Assembly: GCF_001676725.1 (NCBI RefSeq)
Contig: NZ_CP016172.1
Coordinates: 1,612,001 to 1,676,000, forward strand
Length of the DNA stretch: 64,000 nucleotides
Direction: 5' to 3'
Origin: Bordetella flabilis
GTDB taxonomy: Bacteria > Pseudomonadota > Gammaproteobacteria > Burkholderiales > Burkholderiaceae_B
The position numbers and the translations under genes are program-made. This document shows positions 1 to 8,396 of the stretch, one piece after another. Position 1 is the stretch's first letter, and the number at the start of each line of letters is the position of its first letter. Below the pieces are notes generated by a model, which was not told the origin of the DNA, ran no database searches, and saw only the letters and a program-made list of their open reading frames with translations.

Positions 1-184
1 GCAGCCGGCATCGGCGTGGGACAGCAAACCAGCGGCGGCAGCAAAGCCCATGCCATGTGGTGCCATGGCGCCCTTTGCCGTGGGTGGCGGCGGAAGTAAC
101 ATCGTGCGGCCGCGGCGGCATCCTGGCAAGCCCGGATGGCGCTCGCCGCGTCCGGCACGTCGTCCTTTACATTGTGGAACGTCG

Positions 185-1372
185 ATGAACAGCGTAGCGA
201 GACAAATCGAGATACCGGCCCTCTACATGCGAGGCGGCACGAGCAAGGGCGTCTTTTTTCTTCCGCACCATCTGCCGGCCGACCCGGCACGGCGTGACGC
301 GGTACTGCTGCGGGTGGCGGGCAGCCCCGATCCCTATGGAAAGCAGATCGACGGCATGGGCGGCGCGACATCGAGCACCAGCAAGGTTGTCATCGTCGGC
401 CCCAGCAGCCGTCCTGATTGCGATGTCGATTACTGGTTCGGGCAGGTGGCCATCGGCCAGGCCCTGGTCGACTGGAGCGGTAACTGCGGCAACCTGACGT
501 CGGCGGTCGGCCCTTTCGCGGTCCACCGGGGCCTGGTGCAGGCACCCGCGGACGGCGTTGCCACGGTACGCATCTGGCAGGCCAACATCCAGCGCAGGAT
601 CATCGCGCAAGTGCCGATGCGGGATGGGCAGGTGCAGGAGCTGGGGGACTTCGAGCTCGATGGCGTGACCTTCCCTGCCGCGGAGATCCCGATCACATTC
701 CTCGATCCCGGCGCGGCGGGCGATGCGCACGGCGCCGGCATGTTCCCGACGGGCCGACCCATCGACAGGATCGAGGTTCCCGGCGTGGGGACGATCGAGG
801 CGACGCTGATCGATGCAGGAAATCCCGCGGTGTTCGTGGACGCCGCGGCGCTGGGGCTGACAGGCACGGAGAACCAGGCCCGTGTGAACGGCGACGCGCC
901 GCTGCTCGCCAGATTGGAGGCCGTACGTGCGCACGCCGCGGTGGCGATGGGCGCAGCGCGCACAGCGGAGGAGGCAAGCAGCACGCGGCAGCATACGCCC
1001 AAGCTGGCCTTCTTCGGGCCGCCGGTGGACTATGTCGCGTCCAGCGGCAGTCCGGTCGGGGCCGCGCAGATCGATGTCGTCGCGCGCATCATGTCCATGG
1101 GCCAGCTGCATCACGCGATGACCGGCACGGGTGCCGTCGCGATCGCCGCGGCCGCGGCGGTGCCCGGGACCATCGTCAGCCGTATTCTCGGCGGCGCGCG
1201 CGCCAGCCTGTGTTTCGGACACGCATCCGGACGGCTGCGCGTCGGCGCCGAGGCGCAGGAACGCGCGGGGCAGTGGGCCGTCACCAAGGTGACCTTGAGC
1301 CGCAGCGCCCGCAGGCTGATGGCGGGCACGGTATTCGTGCCGGCCTCCTTGATGGAGGTGGATCAGGCGTAG
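185..1372 (+). CDS. PrpF-family protein (PrpF/AcnD-accessory, 4-oxalomesaconate tautomerase-like)
   Basis: The 395-residue product begins with a typical PrpF opening, IPALYMRGGTSKGVFF, followed by KQIDGMGGATSSTSKV and the WSGNCGNLTSAVGPFA segment that carries the family's active-site cysteine. PrpF relatives have a diaminopimelate-epimerase-like fold and isomerise double bonds in tricarboxylate intermediates, either in the methylcitrate cycle beside AcnD or in gallate degradation. No prp or gal gene is visible here, so the substrate is unknown. The reading frame is open to the left edge, but residues before the ATG at 185 look non-coding (Arg/Pro-rich), so I start there. Its stop overlaps the convergent kinase gene by 10 bp. 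Confidence 0.85.
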   Translation: MNSVARQIEIPALYMRGGTSKGVFFLPHHLPADPARRDAVLLRVAGSPDPYGKQIDGMGGATSSTSKVVIVGPSSRPDCDVDYWFGQVAIGQALVDWSGNCGNLTSAVGPFAVHRGLVQAPADGVATVRIWQANIQRRIIAQVPMRDGQVQELGDFELDGVTFPAAEIPITFLDPGAAGDAHGAGMFPTGRPIDRIEVPGVGTIEATLIDAGNPAVFVDAAALGLTGTENQARVNGDAPLLARLEAVRAHAAVAMGAARTAEEASSTRQHTPKLAFFGPPVDYVASSGSPVGAAQIDVVARIMSMGQLHHAMTGTGAVAIAAAAAVPGTIVSRILGGARASLCFGHASGRLRVGAEAQERAGQWAVTKVTLSRSARRLMAGTVFVPASLMEVDQA

Positions 1373-3225
1373 TCGCTGTCATCCGGCGCCGTATCGAGCC
1401 AGACGCGTACGGAGCGCGACAACGCGGCCAATTCCTCGAGGACCGCCCTGCACGGCGCTTCGGCTGGGTCGTTGGCCGCGCCCGTGTCGGGCCGCGCACT
1501 GGGGCCGGCCCGGCGGTCGCCGGCCGGCGTGTCCAGGTTGATGTCCGTTCCGGTGTCGACCGCCGTGCCGCTGTCCAGCGCATCCTGGGCGGCCATGCAG
1601 GCGTTGGCCAGCGATGTCGCGGCCACCATGCGGGCGACGCCGCTGATCGCATGGAGTACCGCCTTGACGGCCCGCGGGGATTGCGCCCGCAACGCGTCCT
1701 CGAGCGCCGCGCCGTCGCGCTCGTTCGCGTCGAGCAGCTCGGCCAGGAAGCGCTCGGCCAATGTCGCGTCCCCGTCCGCCAGCGCCGCGATGGCGCCGAG
1801 GTCGAAACCGGGATCTTCGCGACACGCGCCAGATGTCGGCTGCGCGCACGGCAGCCGTTGCGCCAGCTTCTGGCGCAGCCCCTCCAGCGTCACGGGCTTG
1901 AACAGGCAGGCGTCCATGCCCGCCTGGCGACAGCGCTCGACCTCGCTATGCTGCGCATTGGCCGTGTAGGCCCATATCGTGCAGGGGAGGCGCCGGCGGT
2001 GCGCTTCGCAGTCGCGGATGCGACGGGCCAGGGCATAGCCGCTGCCATCGACCATACTGCAATCGGTCACCACCAGGTCGTACAGGCCCGCGCGCCATAG
2101 CCGCCAGGCCGAGTTGCCGCTGCCGGCCTGAACCACGCGATGGCCCAGTCGCTCCAATTGCTTGCGCAGCAACGTGCGGGTGGCCGCGTTGTCATCGACG
2201 ACGAGGGCCCGCAGCGGCGAGGCCGCGCCGTCCGAGTGCGGCGGGACCTCGCTACTGCTGGCGGGCAGGCGCGCCCGGGCGGCGACAAAGGCGAAGCGGG
2301 CGGTGCAACCCACACCGCGGGCTCCTTCCAGCTTCAGGGTGCCGCCCATCAGCCGGGCCAGGCGTTGCGCGATGCACAGTCCCAGGCCGGTGCCGCCCGG
2401 GACGCGGGCGCCACCGTATGTCTGCGTATACGGCGCGAAGACTTTGCGCTGGTCCGCCGCCTCGATCCCCATGCCCGTATCGACGACTTCGATCGTGACA
2501 GCCAGGTGCGCCTCGTCCGCGGGACGCGCGTCGACGCGCACCTCGACGTGGCCCGCATGCGTGAACTTCACGGCGTTGCTGACCAGATTGGACACGACCT
2601 GCTTGAAGCGGCCCCGGTCTACCTGAACGGCGACGCGCGCGTTCTCGCTTACGCGCAGGCGCAGGGCAATGCCTTTGCCGTGCGCCAACCCTTCGAAGAT
2701 GCGCACTGCTCCCTGCGTCAGTTCGACCAGATCGGTGTCTTCGGGAGCCAACGTCAGCTTGCCGTGCTCGATCTTCTCCACATCCAGGACATTCCCGATG
2801 AGGCCGAGCAGGGCCTGCGCCGAACAGTGCGCGATATGCAGGCATTCCTGCACATCGTCGGGGGCCAGGGTCCTGTTCTGCGCCAGCTCCAGCATGCCTG
2901 CGATGGCGTTCAGGGGTGTGCGGATTTCGTGGCTGATCGTCGCCACGAAATCGCTTTTCGCGCGGTTGGCCGATTCAGCGGCGCGCCGGGCGGACCTCAG
3001 ATACCCGTTCCAGGCCGTCAGCATCGCGCCCAGCACTGCGATAGCTGCCGTGGAGGGATCGAGGTTGCGCCACTCCTTGACGGCCAGCGTGACGAGGGCC
3101 TCGGCCTGCCCGTCGTCGTCGAAGTACGCGTCGTCCGGTCCCAGCATGGTCAATGCAATGGGGGCGCAGACGAACAGCATGGAGAGGACCAGCCCGGCCG
3201 CGCGGTTGCGCATGACATCGCGCAT
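1363..3225 (-). CDS. BvgS/EvgS-like hybrid sensor histidine kinase with a very short sensor region
   Basis: The 620-residue kinase has two hydrophobic segments (about 9-28 and 58-75) around a loop of only about 30 residues. A HisKA domain follows with SHEIRTPLNAIAG (His99), then an HATPase domain (about 205-315, GTGLGLCIAQRLA), a receiver domain (about 338-455; acidic DD344-345, phospho-acceptor Asp388, Lys443) and an Hpt domain with LHAISGVARMV (His525). The His-Asp-His phosphorelay order matches BvgS and EvgS, but the two periplasmic Venus-flytrap domains and the PAS domain are missing. In the Hpt motif the usual Lys after His-x-Leu is Ser. It follows the response-regulator gene by 4 bp, so the two are surely co-transcribed. 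The signal sensed is unknown. Confidence 0.9.
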   Translation of the reverse strand: MRDVMRNRAAGLVLSMLFVCAPIALTMLGPDDAYFDDDGQAEALVTLAVKEWRNLDPSTAAIAVLGAMLTAWNGYLRSARRAAESANRAKSDFVATISHEIRTPLNAIAGMLELAQNRTLAPDDVQECLHIAHCSAQALLGLIGNVLDVEKIEHGKLTLAPEDTDLVELTQGAVRIFEGLAHGKGIALRLRVSENARVAVQVDRGRFKQVVSNLVSNAVKFTHAGHVEVRVDARPADEAHLAVTIEVVDTGMGIEAADQRKVFAPYTQTYGGARVPGGTGLGLCIAQRLARLMGGTLKLEGARGVGCTARFAFVAARARLPASSSEVPPHSDGAASPLRALVVDDNAATRTLLRKQLERLGHRVVQAGSGNSAWRLWRAGLYDLVVTDCSMVDGSGYALARRIRDCEAHRRRLPCTIWAYTANAQHSEVERCRQAGMDACLFKPVTLEGLRQKLAQRLPCAQPTSGACREDPGFDLGAIAALADGDATLAERFLAELLDANERDGAALEDALRAQSPRAVKAVLHAISGVARMVAATSLANACMAAQDALDSGTAVDTGTDINLDTPAGDRRAGPSARPDTGAANDPAEAPCRAVLEELAALSRSVRVWLDTAPDDSDYA

Positions 3226-3229
3226 GCCG

Positions 3230-3871
3230 TTACACCAGGCCGTTGCGCCGCGCGATATCCGTCAGTTCGAGGAGCGTGGCGGCGTTCAGCTTTTCCTGCA
3301 GTCTGCTCTTGTAGGTACTGACCGTTTTTTCGCTGAGCATAAGCGTCGCCGCGATCGTTTTGTTCAGCGCGCCGCGAGCGAGATGCTGCAGGACGACCAG
3401 TTCGCGATCCGATAGCTGCTCGATCAATGCGGTTTCGCTGAGCGCCGCTCCGCGGTCTCCGCAGGGGTGCAGCGCCACACTGGGGAAGTACATATTGCCT
3501 TGCAGGACCGCCTTGGCCGCGCAGACCAGTTCCTGCAGCTCCTTGCCCTTGTAGACGAAGCCGGTGGCGCCCGCGTGCAGGCAGCGAGCCGCGAGGTGGT
3601 CGGGATTCTGCGCGCTGAGGACGACGATGCCGGGCTTGTGGTCCTGGCTATCGCCCCGCAAGCGGCTGATTACCATCAGGCCGTCCATCTTCGGGATGCC
3701 GATATCCAGGATGACCAGGTCGGGATGGTGCTGGCGCACCGCAGTCAATGCGTCGACGCCGCTCGACGCTTCGGCCACGACTTCCCAGCCATTCTGCTCC
3801 AGTATTGTTCTGACCGCGAAACGGATCATGGGATGATCGTCGACGATCACTACGCTGCCTACTCTTTGCAC
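3230..3871 (-). CDS. BvgA-like response regulator, NarL/FixJ (LuxR-type HTH) family
   Basis: The 213-residue protein has an N-terminal receiver domain (VVIVDDHPMIRFAVRTIL, phospho-acceptor Asp56 in VILDIGIPKMDGL) and a C-terminal LuxR-type helix-turn-helix (LSDRELVVLQHLARG, then LSEKTVSTYKSRLQEKLNA). Length and motifs closely resemble Bordetella BvgA, including DDHP, LDIGIPK and KTVSTYK. It is the first gene of a two-gene unit with the hybrid kinase downstream, and is presumably its phosphorelay target. It is most likely a paralogue and not BvgA itself, because the partner kinase lacks the BvgS sensor domains and no fha or fim gene is nearby. Confidence 0.9.
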   Translation of the reverse strand: MQRVGSVVIVDDHPMIRFAVRTILEQNGWEVVAEASSGVDALTAVRQHHPDLVILDIGIPKMDGLMVISRLRGDSQDHKPGIVVLSAQNPDHLAARCLHAGATGFVYKGKELQELVCAAKAVLQGNMYFPSVALHPCGDRGAALSETALIEQLSDRELVVLQHLARGALNKTIAATLMLSEKTVSTYKSRLQEKLNAATLLELTDIARRNGLV

Positions 3872-4049
3872 ATGGACCTCATCGTTCGATCGCGGTGTCT
3901 CCGTTCCGCGAAGCGCCCGGTTTGCTTGACGGGTTATCGATCGGGGCGGATATTCCCCGGGCTGTTCCGCTGCCGTCTTTTGCGTTGCGGAAAGACACTA
4001 GCACCCGGAACAGACGAGAAACGGAAGCCATCCCGAAAGTGGGCAAAGT

Positions 4050-4114
4050 ATAAGTAGCGACCCCGGCCGGTAGCGTCGCCCTCACCCGTGGTCCGTTGCA
4101 GAACCGCTACTTAT
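4050..4114. repeat. 10-bp perfect inverted repeat with a 45-bp spacer
   Basis: ATAAGTAGCG at 4050-4059 is matched exactly by its reverse complement CGCTACTTAT at 4105-4114. It sits about 180 bp upstream of the BvgA-like regulator start. It could be a pair of regulator half-sites or the ends of a decayed small element; the sequence alone does not decide. Confidence 0.5.
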
Positions 4115-4165
4115 TGCGACTGGTTGCAAATTACCCGCGCAGGCTGCATCCCATGTGTTGCCATA

Positions 4166-4272
4166 TGAAAAAGCCACGGCCGAAGCCGTGGCGTAAACAA
4201 GCACGTGTGGCCGCCCGCGATGCCCGTACAGCTTATTGGCAATTGCGAACGACAGTGCAACCGTATCACCCG
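4166..4272 (-). ncRNA. Candidate small RNA of about 105 nt
   Basis: On the minus strand TATAAC (4283-4278) can serve as a -10 box with a weak TTTCGA -35 (4305-4300). About 85 nt downstream is a textbook intrinsic terminator at 4192-4167. No minus-strand gene precedes the terminator: the only open frame across it has no ribosome-binding site and reads through the hairpin. A short non-coding transcript is the simplest explanation. The promoter match is modest. Confidence 0.4.
4167..4192 (-). terminator. Intrinsic terminator, minus strand
   Basis: GCCACGGC and GCCGTGGC form a perfect 8-bp stem (4173-4180 with 4185-4192). Read on the minus strand it has a stable TTCG tetraloop followed by five T. 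It is well formed in the minus direction only. Confidence 0.8.
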
Positions 4273-4514
4273 CATTCGTTATAAGCACGCGCGAATGTTT
4301 CGAAAGAAAACGAAAAATCAGCAATGATCGGAAGGGCATCGTGCTGTTCGTTGCTTGACAGCTGAGCCACCCAAGGGAGAGGCTGGCCCTCGCGCGCGGC
4401 TGGACTAACATGGCATGCGCGGAGGTCGGGCATGTTGCCGAGTCAAGAGGGAGTTTTCCGGTTCCACGCCCCGTCGTCGGCATGCTATAGAAGCGCAGTG
4501 TCTAAGGGGAGAAC

Positions 4515-4766
4515 ATGGAACTCTATATGACGATGGGCGAGGGATACCGGCTCACGCTCGACGTGGATCAAACTGCCTCGGGCGATTACGGCTGGTATAT
4601 CTATCTCGCGCTGTCGAAGGAACATGGAAAGGGGACATTGGTAGCAAGCGACGGATATTGCGAATCCGCATCGGAGGCCGCGGCCGCGGGCATGCGCGCG
4701 CTGGAGCGATACAAGTTGGAGCAACCTCTATCGGTCATGACGCCGCGCGCGGCCGCCGCATATTGA
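4515..4766 (+). CDS. Small protein of unknown function (83 aa)
   Basis: I do not recognise this protein. The start is supported by a good Shine-Dalgarno sequence (AAGGGGA, 4504-4510). It has no signal peptide or membrane segment. The first half is rich in aromatic residues (ELYMTMGEGY, DYGWYIYLAL) and the second half is Ala-rich and helical (SASEAAAAGMRALERYK). It stands alone between a non-coding gap and the convergent MscS gene. Codon use resembles that of its neighbours. Confidence 0.6.
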   Translation: MELYMTMGEGYRLTLDVDQTASGDYGWYIYLALSKEHGKGTLVASDGYCESASEAAAAGMRALERYKLEQPLSVMTPRAAAAY

Positions 4767-4787
4767 ACGGAACGGAGGCGCGCGCCG

Positions 4788-5891
4788 CTAGACCGTAGGG
4801 GACGAGAGCTCGCGCGGCGGATGGGCTGCGCGACCGCCGACGTCGGGCCTGCTGCCCAGTTCGGCACGCAGCCGCGGCAGGCAGTCCGCATGATGGCGCT
4901 GCACATACGCGACCAACCCTTCCCGGACCTTGCAGCGCAGATCCCAGGCCTTGCTGGAATCGCTCGCACTGACCAGTGCGCGTACCTGCATGGCCTGCGG
5001 GCTGGTATCAGTCACCTGTAGCACGCAAACGCGCCTGTCCCACTCATCGGTGTCCTCGCACAACCGCTCCAGTTCCTTGCGCAGCGGTTCCAGGGGCATG
5101 CGGTAATCCAGCCACAGGAACACCGAACCGATAAGGCTGGCGGTGCTGCGTGTCCAGTTCTGGAAGGGATTCTCGATGAACCACTGCAGCGGCACGATCA
5201 GGCGCCGTTCGTCCCACAGCCGGACGACAACGTATGCGCCCGTGATTTCCTGCACCCGCCCCCATTCGCCCTGGACGATCAGCACATCGTCGATACGGAT
5301 CGGCTGCGTGATGGCGATCTGCAGTCCGGCGATCAGGTTGCCCAGCACGGGACGTGCGGCCAGCCCCGCCACGATACCGACCAGTCCAGCCGAGGCCATG
5401 ATGCTGGCGCCGATCTGGCGCACTTCGGGAAAGGTCATCAGCATGGCCGCCACACCGACGAGCAGGATGGCGAAGTTGGCGCAGCGTATCAACACCTGTG
5501 TCTGCGTGTGAATGCGGCGAGCGGTCAGGTTGTCGGCGCCGTCGACCGGATGCAGCGCGACGACGCCGCGGCCGATGGCCGTGCAGCAGCGTACCAGCAG
5601 CCATGTGACCGTGCCGATGAAAACCAGCCGCGTGATGTCGCGCGTACCGACAATGCCGTGGAGGGTGTCCGGCGCGCCTTGCCACACCAGTTGCAGGGCA
5701 AATGCGATAATGGTCCAGCGGGCCGGCGTATAGCCGTCGCGCACCATCCGTCCGAGCAGGGGGCGATGGCGCGTCAGGCGACGCAAAACCATTGCGCCGA
5801 TACGGTGGACCGCCATGGCGATGGCCACGGCGGCCAGGGCGCTCCCGGCCACCACGAACCAGGGATGTTCCAAAGACAGAACAAGGTCCAT
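4788..5891 (-). CDS. MscS-family small-conductance mechanosensitive channel
   Basis: The 367-residue inner-membrane protein has about four or five hydrophobic segments before the MscS pore and beta domain. The diagnostic stretch runs from about residue 165: a Gly/Ala-rich pore helix (AGLVGIVAGLAARPVLGNLI), then ITQPIRIDDVLIVQGEWGRV and WFIENPFQNWTRS. Such channels open under membrane tension to release solutes after hypo-osmotic shock. It is slightly longer than E. coli MscS because of extra N-terminal helices, and it ends in a charged tail. It is monocistronic; the start at 5891 fits the first membrane helix. Confidence 0.9.
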   Translation of the reverse strand: MDLVLSLEHPWFVVAGSALAAVAIAMAVHRIGAMVLRRLTRHRPLLGRMVRDGYTPARWTIIAFALQLVWQGAPDTLHGIVGTRDITRLVFIGTVTWLLVRCCTAIGRGVVALHPVDGADNLTARRIHTQTQVLIRCANFAILLVGVAAMLMTFPEVRQIGASIMASAGLVGIVAGLAARPVLGNLIAGLQIAITQPIRIDDVLIVQGEWGRVQEITGAYVVVRLWDERRLIVPLQWFIENPFQNWTRSTASLIGSVFLWLDYRMPLEPLRKELERLCEDTDEWDRRVCVLQVTDTSPQAMQVRALVSASDSSKAWDLRCKVREGLVAYVQRHHADCLPRLRAELGSRPDVGGRAAHPPRELSSPTV

Positions 5892-6049
5892 ATTCGAAGT
5901 CCTCCTCGAAATGTCCCTGTTTACCTTATCACAGCATGTGCGGTGGCCTGCGGGGGAGCGCCGGGCGGGCGCGCGGCTTCGGTAGGGCCGGACGGGGGCG
6001 ACTGCCGTCCGTCCGCGTCACCACGGCATCGTTCCGGTGCAGGCGATCC

Positions 6050-7102
6050 TCACGCCAGCGTTCCGTGCGCGAGGAGGCGCTGGCGCACTCCGCCCTGCCG
6101 TTCGAGCATCCAGCCCGGATACTCGGCGGGCAGCGCGCTGACTTCCTCCAACGTGGCGAGTTCGCTTTCAGTCAGTTGAATCGAAGCGGCACCCACGTTG
6201 TCCTGCAACTGGTCGATGCGCTTGGCCCCGATGATGACTGTGGTCACTGCGGGCTGATGCAGCAGCCACGCCAAGGCGATCTGTGCCACCGAGGCCTTGT
6301 GCGCCTCGGCGATCCCGCGCATGGCGTCGACGCAGTCGAAGGCCCGATCCCGGTTCACTGGGGGGAAATCGAAGGTGGTGCGGCGGCTGCCTTGCTCGGC
6401 CTGCTTGTCGCGGCCGTACTTGCCGCTCAGCAGGCCGCCGGCCAGCGGGCTCCAGACCATCAGGCCCAACCCTTCGCTGCGCAGCAAGGGCACGATCTCG
6501 CGTTCCAGGTCGCGGCCCGCCACCGTGTAGTAGGCCTGCAGCGACTCGAAGCGGGCCAGTCCCAGGCGTTCCGAGATGCCCAGCGCTTTCATGATCTGCC
6601 ACGCCGCCCAATTCGATACGCCCACATAGCGCACGTGCCCGTGCTGCACCAGAGTGTCCAGCGCGCGCAGGGTCTCCTCGATCGGTGTGGCGGGATCGAA
6701 GCCATGTACTTGATAGAGATCCAGATGGTCGAGTTGCAGGCGCTTCAGCGACGCCTTGACGCTTTCCATGATGTGAAAGCGGGACAGTCCGCGCGAATTG
6801 ACGGCGCGGGTGCCGGTTTCGCCCAGCACCTTGGATGCCACCACCACGTTTTCGCGCGGGATATTCAGGTTCCTCAAAGCCTGCCCTGTCAGCATTTCGG
6901 AACGGCCATCCGCGTATACGTTCGCGGTATCGATGAAATTGATGCCGGCATCCACGGCGGCGCCGACAAGCGTATCGACATCCTTCTGGGCCAGGTTGCC
7001 GATTTGCCCGTACATGGTGCCGCTTTCACCGCCGAAGGTCATGGTCCCCAGGCATAGCTCAGAGACGAAAAGGCCGGTGCTGCCGAATTTTCTGTAACGC
7101 AT
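6050..7102 (-). CDS. Aldo/keto reductase
   Basis: The 350-residue protein is an NADPH-dependent aldo/keto reductase of the YajO/Tas or Kv-beta-like branch. The catalytic tetrad is visible: Asp58 and Tyr63 (FIDTANVYADG), Lys91 (VVVASKV) and His133 (LDLYQVHG). NADPH-binding features follow (VRYVGVSNW, WSPLAGGLLSGKY, VIIGAKRIDQL). I start at MRYRKFGSTG, preceded by GGAGTCCTTCCC; the longer open frame upstream runs into the intergenic region and lacks family similarity. It is divergent from the AraC-type gene, which probably regulates it. Substrate unknown. Confidence 0.9.
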   Translation of the reverse strand: MRYRKFGSTGLFVSELCLGTMTFGGESGTMYGQIGNLAQKDVDTLVGAAVDAGINFIDTANVYADGRSEMLTGQALRNLNIPRENVVVASKVLGETGTRAVNSRGLSRFHIMESVKASLKRLQLDHLDLYQVHGFDPATPIEETLRALDTLVQHGHVRYVGVSNWAAWQIMKALGISERLGLARFESLQAYYTVAGRDLEREIVPLLRSEGLGLMVWSPLAGGLLSGKYGRDKQAEQGSRRTTFDFPPVNRDRAFDCVDAMRGIAEAHKASVAQIALAWLLHQPAVTTVIIGAKRIDQLQDNVGAASIQLTESELATLEEVSALPAEYPGWMLERQGGVRQRLLAHGTLA

Positions 7103-7347
7103 GGGAAGGACTCCTTGAAGTCGGTGGACGCGAAGCGATGTGTCCAAAGTATGCGACCGCCCGCGGGCCCATGGGTGCTCAATACTGTTCGATTGCTGCC
7201 TGATCCTCCAGCAGCAATGCTGGCAGCAGGGATATCGCTTTCCTGTAAAACATCTGGCGCTATGCTTGCATTGCACAAAATTCCACGCGCCCCGGCAGGC
7301 TGTGCGCCGCCGCCGATGCCGGCGCCGCTCCATTCCGGTGACCATCC
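7103..7347. promoter_or_regulatory. Divergent promoter region between the aldo/keto reductase and AraC genes
   Basis: This 245-bp spacer separates the two divergent genes and contains no credible gene. It is less G+C-rich in the middle (about 7185-7280), as expected for promoters. The position suggests that the AraC-type protein binds here and controls both directions. I could not define an operator with confidence. Confidence 0.5.
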
Positions 7348-8316
7348 ATGGGCTTGAACGAAATTACCGATCCTTCCCTTTCCCGCGAGAGCGGGGATGC
7401 CGCGGAAGCGGCCCCGCTGTGCGCGCCGCGGCGCGAACTGGTGTGCCTGCTGGAGCGCCTCACCGGAACGCTGGAAGGCACGATGTCGACAGCCGTACCC
7501 GGCCTGCACCTGCACCGCATCACCTGTCCAGACGGACCGCACCATAGCCTGCAGATGCCGATCTTCGCCGTGATCGCTCAGGGATCCAAGCGGCTGCTGG
7601 TAGGCAGCGAGGTCTATGAATACGATCCTCTGCATTATCTGGTGTCTTCCGTGGATCTTCCCGTGATCGGCAAGGTGACGGTGAGCCATCCCTCCGAGCC
7701 CTACCTGGGCCTGCGCCTGGACCTGGATATCGAGGACATCGACGCCCTGATCCGCGACGTCGACCTGCCGCCTTCCCCGCATCATGAAGCGTCGCGGGGA
7801 CTGTATGTGAACCGCATCGGCGATAGCCTGCTGGACGGCGTGCTGCGGCTGCTCCGCTTGCTGGAGACGCCCACGGATATTCCCATCCTGGCGCCCATGG
7901 TCAAGCGCGAGATCCTGTACCGGCTGTTGATGAACGGACAGGGTGCCGCGCTGCGGCAGCTTGCCATGAAGGACAGCCATACGCACCGCATCGCGCGCGC
8001 CATACGCCTATTGCGCGAGCAGTACGCGCGGCCGTTGCGCATCGAGGACCTGGCGCGCCATGCCCATATGAGTCCTTCCTCTTTCCATCATCACTTCAAG
8101 GCGGTGACGGCGATGAGTCCGCTGCAGTTCCAGAAGCAGCTACGCCTGCAGGAGGCGCGCCGCATGATGTTCATGAGCGATACGGACGTCGCCGTGGTGG
8201 CGCACCATGTCGGTTACGAAAGCGCGTCGCAGTTCAGCCGCGAGTACAGCCGCCTCTTCGGCACGGCGCCGATGCGCGACAAGCGTCGGTGGCTGCAGGG
8301 GGAAACGCGCCACTAG
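7348..8316 (+). CDS. AraC-family transcriptional regulator (YqhC-like architecture)
   Basis: The 322-residue protein has an N-terminal AraC_N cupin-like domain (about 45-200; the GLHLHRIT and QMPIFAVIAQGSKRLLVG region) and a C-terminal AraC helix-turn-helix pair (about 210-315: IEDLARHAHMSPSSFHHHFK, then VAHHVGYESASQFSREYSRL). Regulators of this type are often divergent from the aldehyde reductases they activate, as YqhC is beside yqhD-dkgA in E. coli. Here it is divergent from an aldo/keto reductase, so control of carbonyl detoxification is a reasonable inference. Confidence 0.88.
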   Translation: MGLNEITDPSLSRESGDAAEAAPLCAPRRELVCLLERLTGTLEGTMSTAVPGLHLHRITCPDGPHHSLQMPIFAVIAQGSKRLLVGSEVYEYDPLHYLVSSVDLPVIGKVTVSHPSEPYLGLRLDLDIEDIDALIRDVDLPPSPHHEASRGLYVNRIGDSLLDGVLRLLRLLETPTDIPILAPMVKREILYRLLMNGQGAALRQLAMKDSHTHRIARAIRLLREQYARPLRIEDLARHAHMSPSSFHHHFKAVTAMSPLQFQKQLRLQEARRMMFMSDTDVAVVAHHVGYESASQFSREYSRLFGTAPMRDKRRWLQGETRH

Positions 8317-8396
8317 GCGTGTGCGGCGGCCGTCGAGCGCGCCGGCGGCGCAGGCGCGTGGCAGGGCGGGTGAGGCGGCTGGAACGCCGCCGCCGC

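Larger units (their letters stand above)
3872..4514. other. 643-bp gap: regulator upstream region, inverted repeat, candidate sRNA
   Basis: I see no convincing protein gene on either strand. The left part is the upstream region of the BvgA-like regulator. Other contents are a 10-bp inverted repeat (4050-4059 with 4105-4114), a minus-strand intrinsic terminator at 4167-4192 with promoter-like sequence about 85 bp ahead of it, and the Shine-Dalgarno sequence of the next gene at about 4504-4510. Confidence 0.6.

Noticed and set aside
1..184. Possible gene ends at the left edge, including a minus-strand frame starting with Met-Ala-Pro-His-Gly
   Set aside because: Too little sequence is inside the window to support a gene; it could be the start of a divergent gene but cannot be judged.
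3230..3871. Calling the response regulator bvgA itself
   Set aside because: The neighbouring kinase lacks all BvgS sensor domains and no known bvg-linked gene is nearby, so a paralogue is more likely.
4082..4483. A 133-codon minus-strand open frame over the candidate small RNA
   Set aside because: No ribosome-binding site, no recognisable motif, and it reads through a strong intrinsic terminator.
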